64,000 nucleotides of DNA from Haliclystus octoradiatus (Eukaryota; Cnidaria; Staurozoa; Stauromedusae; Haliclystidae). Under the pieces are notes generated by a model. It worked only from the letters and a program-made list of their open reading frames with translations. It was not told the DNA's origin and searched no databases. Location: the NCBI GenBank assembly GCA_916610825.1, contig OU744450.1, positions 10,654,380 to 10,718,379 of the forward strand. The letters run 5' to 3'. Below, in pieces: positions 32,430 through 45,364 of this stretch (position 1 is its first letter; the number at the start of each line of letters is the position of its first letter). A program made the position numbers and the translations under genes.

Positions 32430-34190
32430 TGTATATACGCTAATTTTTCTCTGGTTTCTTCGTCATAATGTATGAAAGTAGTATCGTTAGAATCACAGTG
32501 TTTTATCTATGTTTTTATTTGGTTTGTTGTAAATTATTTGATTATACAGTAGAACCAACTAATTTGATCATATTATATATGTAGGCTATCTTCAAATGTG
32601 ACGAGCGAGCGTGGCTCTGGATAGTCTCAGATAATTGTTCAATAAGTATAATAAGTATATATTACATAATTCTTTTCACTCTTCTTTCCTTGTTGAACAT
32701 TTTTGCAACAGTTTTTCACTATTATTGGTTTGCTCATTTTGTGTGTTTTTTTTATACTCTACAACTTGAACTTGAAAATAAAAAATCTTTGAGACATCTT
32801 TCAAGGGCTCAAAAACGATTCATTTTATGGAGAACTAAGTCCTAATCCAAAACACGAAGGGCATCAAGCAAAAAAGCTGGTAGTTGTTTACCAGTTTTGT
32901 TTTCCCTGGGCTTTTCATTTTCTTGCGAATTGGTTATATCGTATCTCTTATATGTGAGAAAACATCGAATAAGCAATCTGATTAGTTATATCGTTTCTTT
33001 CCACATGTGAGGGAAGGGAAATGATATAATAAAGAAACTGATTGGCTGAGGCTATTGTGGGCCATTGTATTTTGTACGTAAACAAAAACAGACGAAAATA
33101 TATTCACGGTTTCTTAATGACAAATCTCGCTGGGTATAAATTAAATTAATCAAAGCAATTCATAGTATCATATAAATGTACAAATCTAGCAGTGACTTTA
33201 CCACGTAAAAATACGACGGTCACATTTAAAAAACAATAGATTATCCTTCTCAATATCAATTACTTTCGGAATGATCACTCTGTAGAAATATCACAATGGA
33301 TTATCGATTTGCGAAACAATAAGTTACTCGGCATTATTACCGATCAACTAGCTATCGAAGATTCAAAAACCCTTCAAATGGGAAAATGGGGATTCTCGGG
33401 CCCTTCAACATGTCGCATCTGTTTGATTCAATATAGTCAGCCAATTTGATCACCCAATCAAAAGGTTTTGATAAATTGAAAAAAAGGCAGGAAATAGTAA
33501 TAAGCAAGTTTCAATAATCTCAAAATATCTCAGTCGTTTTCTTCTACTTGGAAAGATAAACGTGAAACATGCAGTTTATCATATATCATAGCATCATAAT
33601 TACGACAATCCTCCTTGAAATAGGAAACAGTGAAAATGTTTATATGCTGCAATCACCTGAAAAAATCGGACCATTCCTGATCACTAGACCGTGTGTTGTC
33701 CTACCTTTATACCGCTGTATGCTAAGTCTGGTGAATCATATCTCTGTCCTACAATAACAATCCATGAAAGGCCATTTTCGAATACGCTGAATTCAAATTT
33801 AAAAAGTTCCCAAGATTTACAACATTACCTATTGATCAATATTTGGCCGAAAGGCAACTAATAAAGAAACGAGAATTCCTTCTTGTCAGCAGCCATTTGC
33901 ACACCTAGCCTCGCATTGATGCATATTTCAAGATGGTAGCTTCACGTTGCCATAGATACTTGTTATTTTGTTTTATAGAAAATAATTACCTTTAATTGTG
34001 TAATCAAATTGTTTGAGAAATTGCGAAACATCCACCTATAATTATTACTATATTTTGTCAGAAATTACCAGTTGTATATGTTTATATTTAAATTAAAACA
34101 TGAAATATGATTTCATAGAGTTTGAATAAAATGCAAACGTTTGATTTTCTTCACAATTGCATGAGTTGAATCGTGAAATTTACAGAAAAA
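32430..34190. other. intergenic, no gene recognised
   Basis: AT-rich sequence between the first exon of the peptide gene (-) and the start of the nine-exon gene (+). A 62-codon frame at 33569 with a hydrophobic start was not convincing. No core-promoter element is clear. Confidence 0.4.
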
Positions 34191-36540
34191 TAAACATGTT
34201 ATGTTGAATTATATGGCGAGTCATCCTCCAGCAAGTCAGTTTTGTTTGATCCATTACCAAAGTACATGCATCGAAGAAAAGCTGCAATCTTTTACAGAAG
34301 CAACGTTCTCTCGTTTTTGTGAGAGAAGATCCCAATGGCTAGAGAAGTCAGGAGAATCAAATGATATAGCTGTGAAAACACTTGAACACATTCCTTTAGA
34401 TTTCTGCAATGATGACCTAGATCTCAAGTTAGAAGCATATTGTTATCATTTGAGATGCTATAGATATTTTACTGACGTGAGTAAATTGGAAAGGGCCAAG
34501 GCTATAGGAGAACAAAACAAAAAAAGACCAGCTGAAAAAAACACAATCTATATACAAAGTCCTAGTAAAAAAAGAATCACAAGGTCAATAGGAGGAACTT
34601 TTAATGGTGTACTTAGTAATACAGACAGAAGGAATACTGATGTTCTTCCAAATCTTTGTATCATTTGCAAAAGAAAATATGGATACTTTTATGACACTGT
34701 AAGTATTATATATTACATCTTACAGTAAATCTTACAACTTGTCAATATATATAATATTGTATAATTATAACATTTTAGGTAAATAAGAATACAAAAAGAC
34801 AGAAACTGACAGGGGCCGAAACGTTTGATGGGGGGAAGCTCCGACAAGCGGCAGAAGCTAAGAATGACGAGAAAATATTACGTCAAATCAGAGGAAAGGA
34901 TTGCGTAGCAATTGAGGTGAAATACCATAAGAAATGTTACCGAAAGTACACAAAAGGGATAGAAAAAAACAACAGAAATAGCTCCAAAAAATATGGTTTA
35001 TATAGTGCGGCATATAAGGCTTTCTGTAATGAAGTCGTAGAAGTAAATATCCAGCAAAAACAGCCAATGTTTCTTAATGTGCTTCTTAGAACGTTCATAA
35101 GATACATTCAAGAAATTGAAAACATAGACGGATCTTCGTATCAATCTGCCAGGCTAAAGAAACGTCTCCAAAAGTCATTTCCAAGCTTGGTATTTTATAG
35201 ACCTTCCCAGAAATGTAAAAGTGAGCTTGTAATCCCAGAAGAGTTGACAACAGGTGAAGTTTTGGATAGGTGTAGTGCAATGGATGTAATTGATGTTCTT
35301 GACTCATCAAGCCACAGTACTGACAGTAGTGACAGTAGTGACAGTGAAACTGAAAATACTGAGCCAATGGGGTCAACAAGTTCTTCCTCGCCAATGTCTT
35401 CATCTGCATTTGAAACTAACATGAGGTCTCCAGTCTATAATGTTGCCATGTATATACGAGAATTGATCCGATCGTGTGAAGGGATGTCTGGAATCTGGCC
35501 ACCAATAGGAAACGACTTCTCACAAACAGCAATCTTAAAAAGTATTCCAACCTTATTGTATAACTTCCTGGCGTGGGCAACAGGTTTCTCTGATGAACCA
35601 GATTTCATCACAAAGGTTGATCTAACTGAAAAGAAAAAAACAAAATTACTGTCAGTGGCAGAAGATATTGTTTACATAGCATCTCAAGGAAAAACACAAA
35701 CATACAAGTCCTTATGTTTAGCTATAGCAGTTAGACAAATCACTGGTTCTAATCATGTAGTTGATTTACTAAATGGCTTCGGACATTGTGTTTCCTCATC
35801 TACAGTAAAACACCATGAAACAGCCTTAGCTATTATCAATCCTGCTACGAGTGGATGTATTCCAGCTGGTATCAGCCAAAAGTTGTTCACAACATTTGTA
35901 TATGATAATGCAGATTTCTGTGAAGAAACCCTTAGTGGTGCAGGATCTACGCATGTTGCTAATGGTATTTGCATTCAAATAACATAGAAGCAAATGAAAC
36001 TCCGTTGCGTCTTAGTAAGAAAATAAAAGCTGTTGTACTTCAAGACGAAGAGATTCCAGAATACCACTTAGGAAAACGACCATCTCCAGTATTTAGCCAA
36101 ACAATTAAAGAATTTGATGATAGTACCAAGTGTTACTATGTGCAGCGATTAGAAGCAGAAGAGTTGAATTTTATATACATTCTTTGTAAGATGAGACAAC
36201 TTGAAGGATCAACTATTTTACCAGGATGGACAGGCTTTAATACAACAATTGAGAAGACAAAAGGAGACCTTTCCACAATAACATACATGCCCGTTGTCAA
36301 CGCACCAATCACAGATCTTGGTACTGTCTCTGAAATTCTAAACAGATGTGTAGTGATGTCAAAAGAATTGATGTTAGAAATGGTGGTTGTTGTATTTGAT
36401 GAAGCAGTATACTGCAAGGCACAGACGATAAGGTGAGAAGGAGAGGTACACTTAAAATATCCAGTAAATAATGGGTAGTTCAACAGAATATCCTCTGTGA
36501 AAAAATGTCTTGGGTTTCTTGAAGTATTAATGAACACCAC

Positions 36541-36670
36541 GTAAACAGTTCATGAACAGTTCATGAACGTTAAAAGGACCAGGTTCTATAAACTTTTTAT
36601 GAACAGTTTATTACCAGTTCATGAAAATAAATTGGGCCATTTAACGTTCATGAACTGTTTTCAAAGGGGA
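36541..36670. mobile_element. palindromic MITE, degenerate copy
   Basis: Intron 2 of the nine-exon gene. Built of gttcatgaac palindromes, with gtaaacagttcatgaacag at the left and ttcatgaactgttttcaaag at the right as inverted ends. Related to the better copy in intron 5 of the same gene. Confidence 0.6.
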
Positions 36671-37620
36671 TTTTAACAAACAAATTATTTTATTTTTAGA
36701 TGGAAAACATCTGAGTTTATGAATAGGTTAGTTATACGTCTGGGAGACTTTCACATGGTGATGTCTTACCTCAGTGGAATATCCAAGTTGTTTAGAGACG
36801 GTGGTCTTGAGGTACTTTAATCTTCACTGCAACACTATCACTAACAGAATAACTGGAACTTCCTACAACAAAACAAAAATATTTTTATTCTATTTCAGGA
36901 TATTCTTGTTTATAGTGAAACTGTTGCAGCAGGCTCAATCAAGGGAGTGATGTCAGGAAAGCATTACAACAGAAGCGTCAGAGCCCATAAAGTTATGTAT
37001 GAGGCATTACAACGTCTGCGATTCGAATCTTTCATTGAATCCCTGTCAACTGAAGATCAACAGGATATTTATGGTCTTATAGAAGTAGTCAAAGTTAAAT
37101 TTGAGTCAGGTTCTATAAAGGAATATTGTGAAGGATCTGTTATCAAAACAATTTACAAAAAATATATGGCATTTGTTGATGATTGTGGCAAACGCATGAA
37201 AACATTTAATTATTGGTCTCAGTACCTAGATATGGTGGAGGTTATGTTAATGCAAATTCGGGCAACGAGAACGTCAAACTGGAAGTTGCATATTGGTGCC
37301 GTACGACAGATGCTTCCTTGGTTGTTCATTTCAGATAGGGTAAATTACTCGCGTTACGCCTTATGCTACTTTTTGGAAATGGAATCACTAGAACATGATG
37401 ACCCAGGTTAGTGTAGTGAAACATTATGATATATCTGATGGCAACAGTATAATTAAAAAGATTTGTTCACCTATATATAGAATTTGCCAAAGAACTTTCT
37501 AAAAACTGGACTGTCAACCGTCAATCAAAGCACACATTTTCAGCTGTTGCCTGTGACCAAGCAATTGAGCAGACAATGAACCGCGATTGCAAAACTAAAG
37601 GTTTGAAACATACTTCTGTA

Positions 37621-37785
37621 CATACCCCTGCGAAAAACAGTTCAGGAGTTCATGAACAGTTCATAAACGTTAAATGGCTCCAGTTTTCCTGAACTGTTCA
37701 TGAACAGTTCATGAACCCTCACAGACAGTTCATGAACAGTTCATGAACTGTTCATGAACTCCTGAACTGTTTTCGCAGGGGTATG
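37621..37785. mobile_element. palindromic MITE, 165 bp
   Basis: Intron 5 of the nine-exon gene. Ends catacccctgcgaaaaacag and ctgttttcgcaggggtatg are inverse copies; the inverted repeats continue inward for over 40 bp through tandem gttcatgaac palindromes. TA flanks both sides, consistent with a TA target duplication. No coding capacity. Confidence 0.8.
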
Positions 37786-40069
37786 TAAAACACATTATCA
37801 AAACTGAAAAGTAATAGGAACATATATCAAATACATTTAGGTGGTCTTGTTGGCATAACAAGAAATCCAAAAGCAGTGCTGAAGTGGATCAACAGTCAGG
37901 CTGACAGAGCTGCAATTACCAACAAATGTAATGAATTGGCCGGCTATAGTAAAGAAAAAAGGTATCAATCATCACGTTAGCTGAATAAAAACTTGAGATT
38001 CGTTATGTAATGTGTCATTGTACAACTCTGTTATAGGAAGAGGAGAGATTTGGACGAGAATAGAATGAAAAAAGATGAGTCATCAGTAATTGCAGTAATG
38101 CAAACAATTAAAAACATGACTAATCCATTTTCTTTAGAAGCGGAAGAGTTAATAAACATTGCAAACGGAGAGATTGCCACAAAAGATATTGAAAGTAGCT
38201 TAAAAAACCTAAAAGAGCAAGGAGAGGAACAACTATCAGCCTTTGCACGGAGCCACGTCCTTGTTAAAGAACCAGATTTATACACCAAAATCAGTAAAAG
38301 CAATGTTAAAACATTTAGCTCAATGTACAAAGAAATTAATCTCAAAACTTTGAAGGGTGAAGTTGTTGCTTTGAAAAATACCAAGGATCTATTTGCACGT
38401 TTACTTTTACTTGCATCATCAAGGAATGTTGACCTTGAAGAAGTATTGTCATACTCTTTGAGGCCATATCCATTACCATTTGCCACTGCTATTGGATCTC
38501 TTGTTAAGTGCCAGAAATCCAAACTTGCTACTGAAATTGAATCTAAAGTAGATTGCACTGTAGAAGCCACAATATTTGTAAATTCATCCAATGCGTTAAT
38601 AGTAGATGGTATGGCTGTATTGCAAACTATGAAACATTTAGCATTGACATTTGGTGAGCTGGCAGAGCAAATTTTGAAAAAGGTTGTAGCAAAAGCTAAC
38701 ATTTTTAATGCAAGTCGGATTGATTTTGTTTCGGATTGCTACCCAGAGGTAAGTATTAAAGCAGAGGAGAGGAGGAGAAGATCTGGAAAAGGCTTACAAT
38801 CCATCAAAATCATGACACCAATTCAAAAGGTACCAAAGAATTGGAAGTTATTTCTGTCAGTTGGAAAGAACAAGGAGTCATTGATTAATTTCTTTGCTGA
38901 TCACTGGCCAAAGCTAGATTACAAGATTTATGAAAATAAAGAGGTTTATATTTCTACAGGGTCAAAATGTTTCAAACTCACACTAGAACATGATGTGGTC
39001 ATTTCCACCTCGATAAACGCACTGCATTGTGATCATGAGGAGGCGGATACAAGACTCTCTCTTCATGCCAAACATGCAAGTTGTTCATATACACAAGTAA
39101 TTGTCCAGAGTCCCGATACAGATGTTCTAATAATTTTAATGTGTGCAAAACAGATCATCCCTGCACATCTTTTTCTTCTCATTGGTTCAGGAAAACATGC
39201 TAGAATATTAGACGTTGACAAAATAGTTGCTCATTGGGGGCTTCACTGGTGTAATGCAATGATTGGTTTCCATGCATTTACAGGTAAGCATGCACAATAA
39301 TTTTCACCGTTGGTCATGAGCTTTCAATACTTGAGTTGATTGGGGATAATACAAAATCAATGTTTCTATTTTGTATACCATATAGGCTGTGACAGCACAA
39401 GCTCCTTTTACGGCAAAGGAAAAAAAACATGTTTGAAACTCTTACTTGAAAATCAATCATATTTAGAGCACTTTTCCTGTCTGGGCAAAGCAATGAATAT
39501 CAACAATATCACTTTGAAGGGCTTACAAGACTTTGTGTGTCTACTCTATGGTGGGACAGGTGATATATGCGTAAACAAATTGAGGTAAATGAAGTGTTCA
39601 TCATTTAAATAACATCAAACATGCAATGCTTTACCGTGCTGTCTTCAATCATTGCAGGTATAACATTTTCAAAAGTGGAAAGTTTGCTGAAGAATTGCTT
39701 CCTCCCAATAAAGATGCCCTGTATCTGCATGTCAAACGTTGTAATTATCAATCTTACATCTGGCGCAACTCTGCAACACCACACCTAAGTCTCCCACAAA
39801 TTGATGAACATGGATGGGTAGTAAACAATACATCTGTGCAGATAAAATGGCTTAGCCAACATCCTGCACCTGACAGCTTGCTATGCTTCATCAATTGTGG
39901 GTGCAAAACAGGGTGCTCTTCAAACAGATGCAGTTGTTTAAAATCTGAATTGAAATGTACATCACTCTGCAGATGTATTTCCTGTGAAAATTACACAACT
40001 GAGAATGATGAGCAACCGGAGAGAAATAATGAAATTTCAGACGAAGAATCAAGCTCAGATGAGGACTAA

Positions 40070-42239
40070 ATTTAATGAAATATAGTGATGTAGTCATGTT
40101 AAATAATCTTACCTTTCTCATTTTCTGCTCTCTTTCCTTTGTTGAGTTTTTCTAACTTTTTAGTCAATTCCATTCTTTTCGAAATGTCAGCGAGGTTTCA
40201 AAGATGTTAAAGTATATAAAAATTCAGTGAAAGTAGGATCATTTCGAATATTAAGCTTCAAATTAACGTTCAAAATATGTAAACAACTTCACTCTGATTC
40301 GAGTTTGGGCATAGGCGTTCTCCTCGTGTTTCTGTGAACGCGCGAAAACCATTGTTCCCAGTCCGTTTGTGCCCTATAATGGCTGCGTTGGACGAAGAAG
40401 AACCCTAAATGTTGGCAAGAATTAAATGATTGCGTTTGACTGAAATTAATGTGGCAAAGCTTGGGAACTTTTTACATTTGAATTCAGCAAGCTTTCAAGT
40501 AGGCAATTGTGGAAAAAAATTGTAGAACCCTGGGTTTGCTTCACGAGATTTCATTTTTTCGAAGGACAACACACGGTCTATATTACCATTCGGCGTCATG
40601 AAGATCATACGTACACATACCTTAACATGATATACATAGCAGTACTCAATTAATCAGCAATTAAGTCTCCTATTGATTAGATTCAATAATCTTTGATCTT
40701 CAACAACCATAAGTCGAGTTATTAACCCCAATAGTTTGCCCAATTCGATAAACATTCATGGAGAATGCAAATTCAGTTTAAAACAAAGTTTTTCCTCTTT
40801 TGAAGTAACAATAGATTTTTATGGCAGATTGAGTGTGTTTAAAACAAAGCTATTGTTGATATGCCAAATCATTGATAAGCTTGAATAAAAGGACGAAAGA
40901 CAAAACGTATGACTCTTGAAGGGCTATTTATGGTCGAGGTGACGAGGTCAACTGCCTAGCTACGGCTCGTGCCTCAAAGCTTGTTGAGCAAGTGGCAACA
41001 AAGGGTATTGCGAAGCATTGCGCCACAAAAATTGGTTTCGATTTTTGATGCAGACTCAAAAATCCTACACTTCTTTATAGGAACACAGTTTATAAGAACA
41101 CTGATGCTAAAATTACTAAAAATTAAAGAACGAATTAAGAACATCTCGAGACTTCTATTTCTTTTTCAAATTATTTTTAGAATTCAAAATTTAAAATTTT
41201 CAACAAAAACAATAATAAAACCTCAAAACTAAATAAATGCTACTGCAATAAAATTACTCAGTACAAGGCTGTTTATAAAAAAAATTGAATTTAGAAAAAC
41301 ATAATTATGAGTTAAGAACAGGTTGAGAACATTTTGAGGCTCAAAAAATGAAAAACCTGAGCCTCAACCAGAATTTACTGGTTCTTATAAAAAAAATGCA
41401 CTGCGAGGCTCCAACATGGCATAATGAATAATTAAATAAATCAAATGATAAATTAAAATGTCATTAAATAAGGTAATAATAACTACGTTAGAATTTTCAA
41501 AACACAAATCAAAACTTATATTTATTTAAACAGGCATATAAGTTATAAAAAAATTAATAATTATATAATAAGATTATATAGTGTAATAATTTCAATTCAA
41601 TCAATTTCAATAAAGGTGGAAACAATGTTTCTTTCTATAGTCATTTAGGCTAAATGTTGACATGTAAATTTTTAATATAAATATATACTTGTAGGTATAA
41701 CTAATTCATGTCAAATATTTACATCACATTACATTACATTAATAGTGTAGTATAGTGTATGTAATGTAATTACTTTTTATAGAATTCATTTCTTGTAATA
41801 CGCTTTTGAGCATATTTACCTTTTGAATTTGTACTAAATAGCGTTAGATAAATACAGCTTTATTATTATTCTATTATAATATTATACCATGATGATAATG
41901 AAGATTGTTGCAAATTGTGGTATCATGTTTAGCGAACTGTGCAATTTTAGGGTGATAGCGAGATTTTAAAAGCAATATAGTTCATTTATTTATAGCCAGT
42001 GCTTTTTTAAATCGCTCCGGCAAAAGCACTCCACAATGTCTATATAATATAAGGCCATTTGAAAGTGTAAAAGGTAATGAAATACTGTAGCATTCCAAAT
42101 AAGTAATAACGTCTTATTTTATAACTTTTTACACAATTCTTTCACAATATAACAATATTTAAGTTATTAGTTTTTATTCAGAAAATATATGGAACTAAAG
42201 ACCAGACATCGACTAGGAATCAATCAAGGCCGAAAATAA
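40070..42239. other. intergenic, AT-rich
   Basis: No gene recognised. A small inverted repeat (acattacattacat and atgtaatgtaat) lies at 41728-41772. The ATG frame near 40379 is only a few codons long. Confidence 0.4.
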
Positions 42240-42515
42240 TTATCTAAATTATCCAAGTTTGGGGGTGCAAGGCAATTATTAAAGATATCCAAGCTTGGCG
42301 GTGCAAAACCATCTGCCCGACGAAAAAGGGTTTGGGCAACTTTTCTTCTGGAATGCGCTTGGTACCTAATTGGTCCAGAGGGGTCGAATATGGAAGGTGA
42401 AAGCCTTGTCCTCCAGGGAGATTGCGAACGAATTGACTTTCTGTAAATGCCTTTTATCAGACATTTTGACAACAACATTTTGGTTTTACGGAATGAAAAT
42501 AAAATAAAAAAGTAA
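42240..42515 (+). repeat. SINE-like repeat with A-rich tail, copy 2
   Basis: Second copy of the family at 21061-21345; shared ordered words include gcccgacgaaaaagg, ggtacctaattggtccagag, ctttctgtaaatgccttt, gacattttgacaacaacatt and a final aatgaaaataaaataaaa. A minus-strand 84-codon frame across it is a by-product. Confidence 0.6.
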
Positions 42516-43900
42516 ACAAAATGGGTTGTTTTTCATGTCAAACAATAGCAAAATAACCTAAAATAAGCTTCTACCATTACTATTACTATTAGTATTTAAA
42601 TTTTAAATATATGGCATCTCTAGAAGTAAGCCATTTAGTAATAGATTTGTGCATGCTATATATAAAAGTGTTATTGCCGGATACATTCAGGTAGGAGATG
42701 CCTATACAGAGTTCTGTGTGCAGTATAGTAAAACACGAGGCAATTACTCTAAACGTTATTTACCAATAGCTAAGTCAAATGTCCGTTAGAATTTAATGTA
42801 CTAATAATTAACGATTTCAAAAACAAACTTTTTCAGAATTCAGATTTATTTTATAACACTACCCTCTTTATGTGTATTCGGGTGTATTCTTTTCGAAATA
42901 TTTTTATAAGCTATTGAATGTTAAATTTTAGGGGTTTTAGAAATCGATTAAAAGGATTGAATCTCCCCCCAAATGAGTTCACCTACAGAGTATAGAATCA
43001 TCCCTTTTTATTTTTGTTATATGGTCCTTTCCATCATTTGTGGTATATCTAGTAGCCAGTTTTTCACTCAGGAGATGCGCGGGGAGCTGAACAAAACCGA
43101 AACATATCATATTTATCCGGGGTAGGGAAGTAGGTCACGTAATTTCTATAAAATTGGTGGACCATGCTGTATAATTAATTCTGAGGGATCTAAGTGAGTG
43201 TGAGTGATTTTGGGGGGACTTGGCATACATCGGCTGCAGCGGGGAAGTGCCATTTTTAAGCCTTTTCCAGTTTATTGTCGACGGTGTCAAGTTAGAGATT
43301 TTCAAGAATTTTAGAACTTTTCTTTTCTTTTGCTCGTAAAAACATGACGTTTTAGGATTTTCATTCTCTCATTTGCTGTGAACTTTTACGTTTTTCCTCT
43401 ATATTTGAACTTGGCACACCCCCGTACATTACCGAAGTACCCCTCTCTTGGGGAATAACTGCACCTGCGTATACGCAAATGAGATCCGTTCTCAACTTTA
43501 ATGATAGCATACCATGCATTTAGGTTATACCTGGTTCATGCATCAATATATATTGAATATTTCAACAACGTAGCTATTGTGAATAAGCATCACACCGACC
43601 AAGGCATTCAAACTCGTGTTCTGGTGCAGAGGCTGCTGATCAGTAAGTTCTATTCTTAAGAGATTTTTTTATAATACCATATAATGCTTCTAAAATCATA
43701 CACATTGAATTCCATACACATGCGATATATATAGCAATCCAGGTACATAAATCAGGATCCAATAATACCTATATATAGAACGATAATAATGACATTTTAA
43801 TGCTATAAGCAAAAATTGTTGTATCAATTTCCCAGTATGAGTAAAGTTAATCTCATCGGACAGAGGTTCGATCGGATTGAATGCTGACTGAGGTTTAATG
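42516..43900. other. intergenic, no gene recognised
   Basis: No supported feature. A GC-richer stretch at 43100-43260 has no coding frame. Confidence 0.35.
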
Positions 43901-43911
43901 ATATATTATTC

Positions 43912-45316
43912 TCAATCATCCCCCTCTTGTGGTTCATCATTAACGCCTTTCTCAGGGCCATCCTTGTCTTGACGTGGGATCTGATAAAAAAAGATATCAT
44001 ACGAAAAGTTATGAATATAAAATTTAGAATAAATATATATCACTGTTGTTGATATGAACTGCTCTTTACTTTCCCCATAATTGTCAGAAAAATGACGATA
44101 TCACATTTTTGGCAACAATGCATAACGACAATGTTATAGATTGACATTTAATGAGGTTATAATTTATAGCTATTTCCCGGTGCTGGAATTTTAATAATTA
44201 GCAACCAAGAGAAGTGATATTAACTGCATTTTATAGAAATGTTATGATAAGTTGAATTGAGAATCATTACATTCCGTAAATATTTGGGAGCAGCTTGCAA
44301 CGTACGTATATAACTGCCCATTGACAATCGAGGCATATCTACTGTGAAAGCTGTTGAAATTGATCTACAGTTTCTCAGCTGGGATCAGTAAAGAGCATTC
44401 ACAGCACTCTCATAATCATTGCACAAAGGGAGAAGAGCCAGTGCTCTAAAAGTAGAAGAGAGGTACGGGCGCCTTCAGTAGGGCGATACTGCCTCCCAAT
44501 CACTACTATTACAACTCTGGCACGTCCTAGCTGGAATGAATTTAATTTGGAGTTAACTCCCTACTGCGGCTTTAGGTCTTTACATCACTATTTATACGCT
44601 TAATTACCTAACATACAACGCATGAAATATAACCGTTTTATTTGAATAGTACAAAAATATACGCCAAATTTAATCAAAGAGTCGTCTCACCGCCGGTTTT
44701 TCCATTCTGCCGTAGTACACTGGTTTAGTATCTAAAATAAGAGAAGAACAATATGAACTTTATAAGCAAGGAAATATGGACTCAGTGAGTCATTGTGGAA
44801 TGTGCAGAAGGTATATTTATCTAGAAACATGTTCTATATTATCAATGTAATATTATTTACCTCCGTTTGGGGGACGGAAATTCTCGTCACCGTCGTCAAA
44901 ATCGTCGTCATCGTCCATGTCATCCTCTCTGTCATCATTGTACTCGTCTTCGTGCTTCTCTGCGTGGTAGAAATTAGACAAAATTACTAAAATTATTAAC
45001 AGTGAGAAAATAATTATAAGGTATTGTAAGGTTATATACAAATAAATAGACAACTTTAATACTAATTTTACTTTTATTCTTACTATCAAAAAACTTATCT
45101 TCCTTCTTCTCTCTCTTTTTCTCATCTGCTACATCTTCCTTCCACATCTCTCTCCCCCCTTTACAAATTATATAATACATGGAATACAACAATACTTTAT
45201 CTTTACAATACAATTATATAATACACCGTGGAAGTAGTCTTTTGCAACAAATAATTGCATGTTGTATATATTCAGGTACTGTTAATGCGAATATGCGAAA
45301 AAATATTGTTACTCAC

Positions 45317-45364
<48 letters not shown>

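Larger units (their letters stand above)
34201..40069 (+). pseudogene. nine-exon gene of a dispersed animal family with CXC domain; one frameshift
   Basis: Exons 34201-34698, 34779-36432, 36700-36811, 36899-37406, 37481-37600, 37841-37961, 38037-39283, 39386-39584, 39658-40069. All junctions are GT-AG and phase-consistent. In order: Cys-containing N-terminus (LPNLCIICKRK, spliced to a domain with VKYHKKCYRKYTK), a Ser/Asp-rich linker, DNADFCEETLSGAGSTHVAN, RLGDFHMVMSYLSGISK, HEEADTRLSLHAKH with SPDTDVLIILM (resembling acidic clusters of PIN/FEN1-type nucleases), GFHAFTG/CDSTSSFYGKGK, and a C-terminal Cys-rich CXC motif (GCKTGCSSNRCSCLKSELKC). Such proteins occur in many near-identical copies in animal genomes and are presumed transposon-derived. 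Exon 2 carries one net missing base near 35965-35985; otherwise about 1,620 residues. Could be a young pseudogene or a sequence error. Function unknown. Confidence 0.75.

Noticed and set aside
33569-33757. A small secreted protein with hydrophobic start.
   Set aside because: The hydrophobic stretch is interrupted by His and Glu, no cleavage context, and no relation to the two precursor genes.
35965-35988. A 23-nt GT...AG segment (gtatttgcattc to catag) that would restore the reading frame of the nine-exon gene.
   Set aside because: Far too short for a spliceosomal intron, and it would remove part of the conserved THVANGI-IQ block; a one-base loss explains the frame change better.
45255-45363. 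The ATG at 45255 as the start of the retrotransposon ORF1.
   Set aside because: It lies upstream of the (CAAT)n array, in flanking DNA; the element itself begins after the microsatellite, so ORF1 is truncated.
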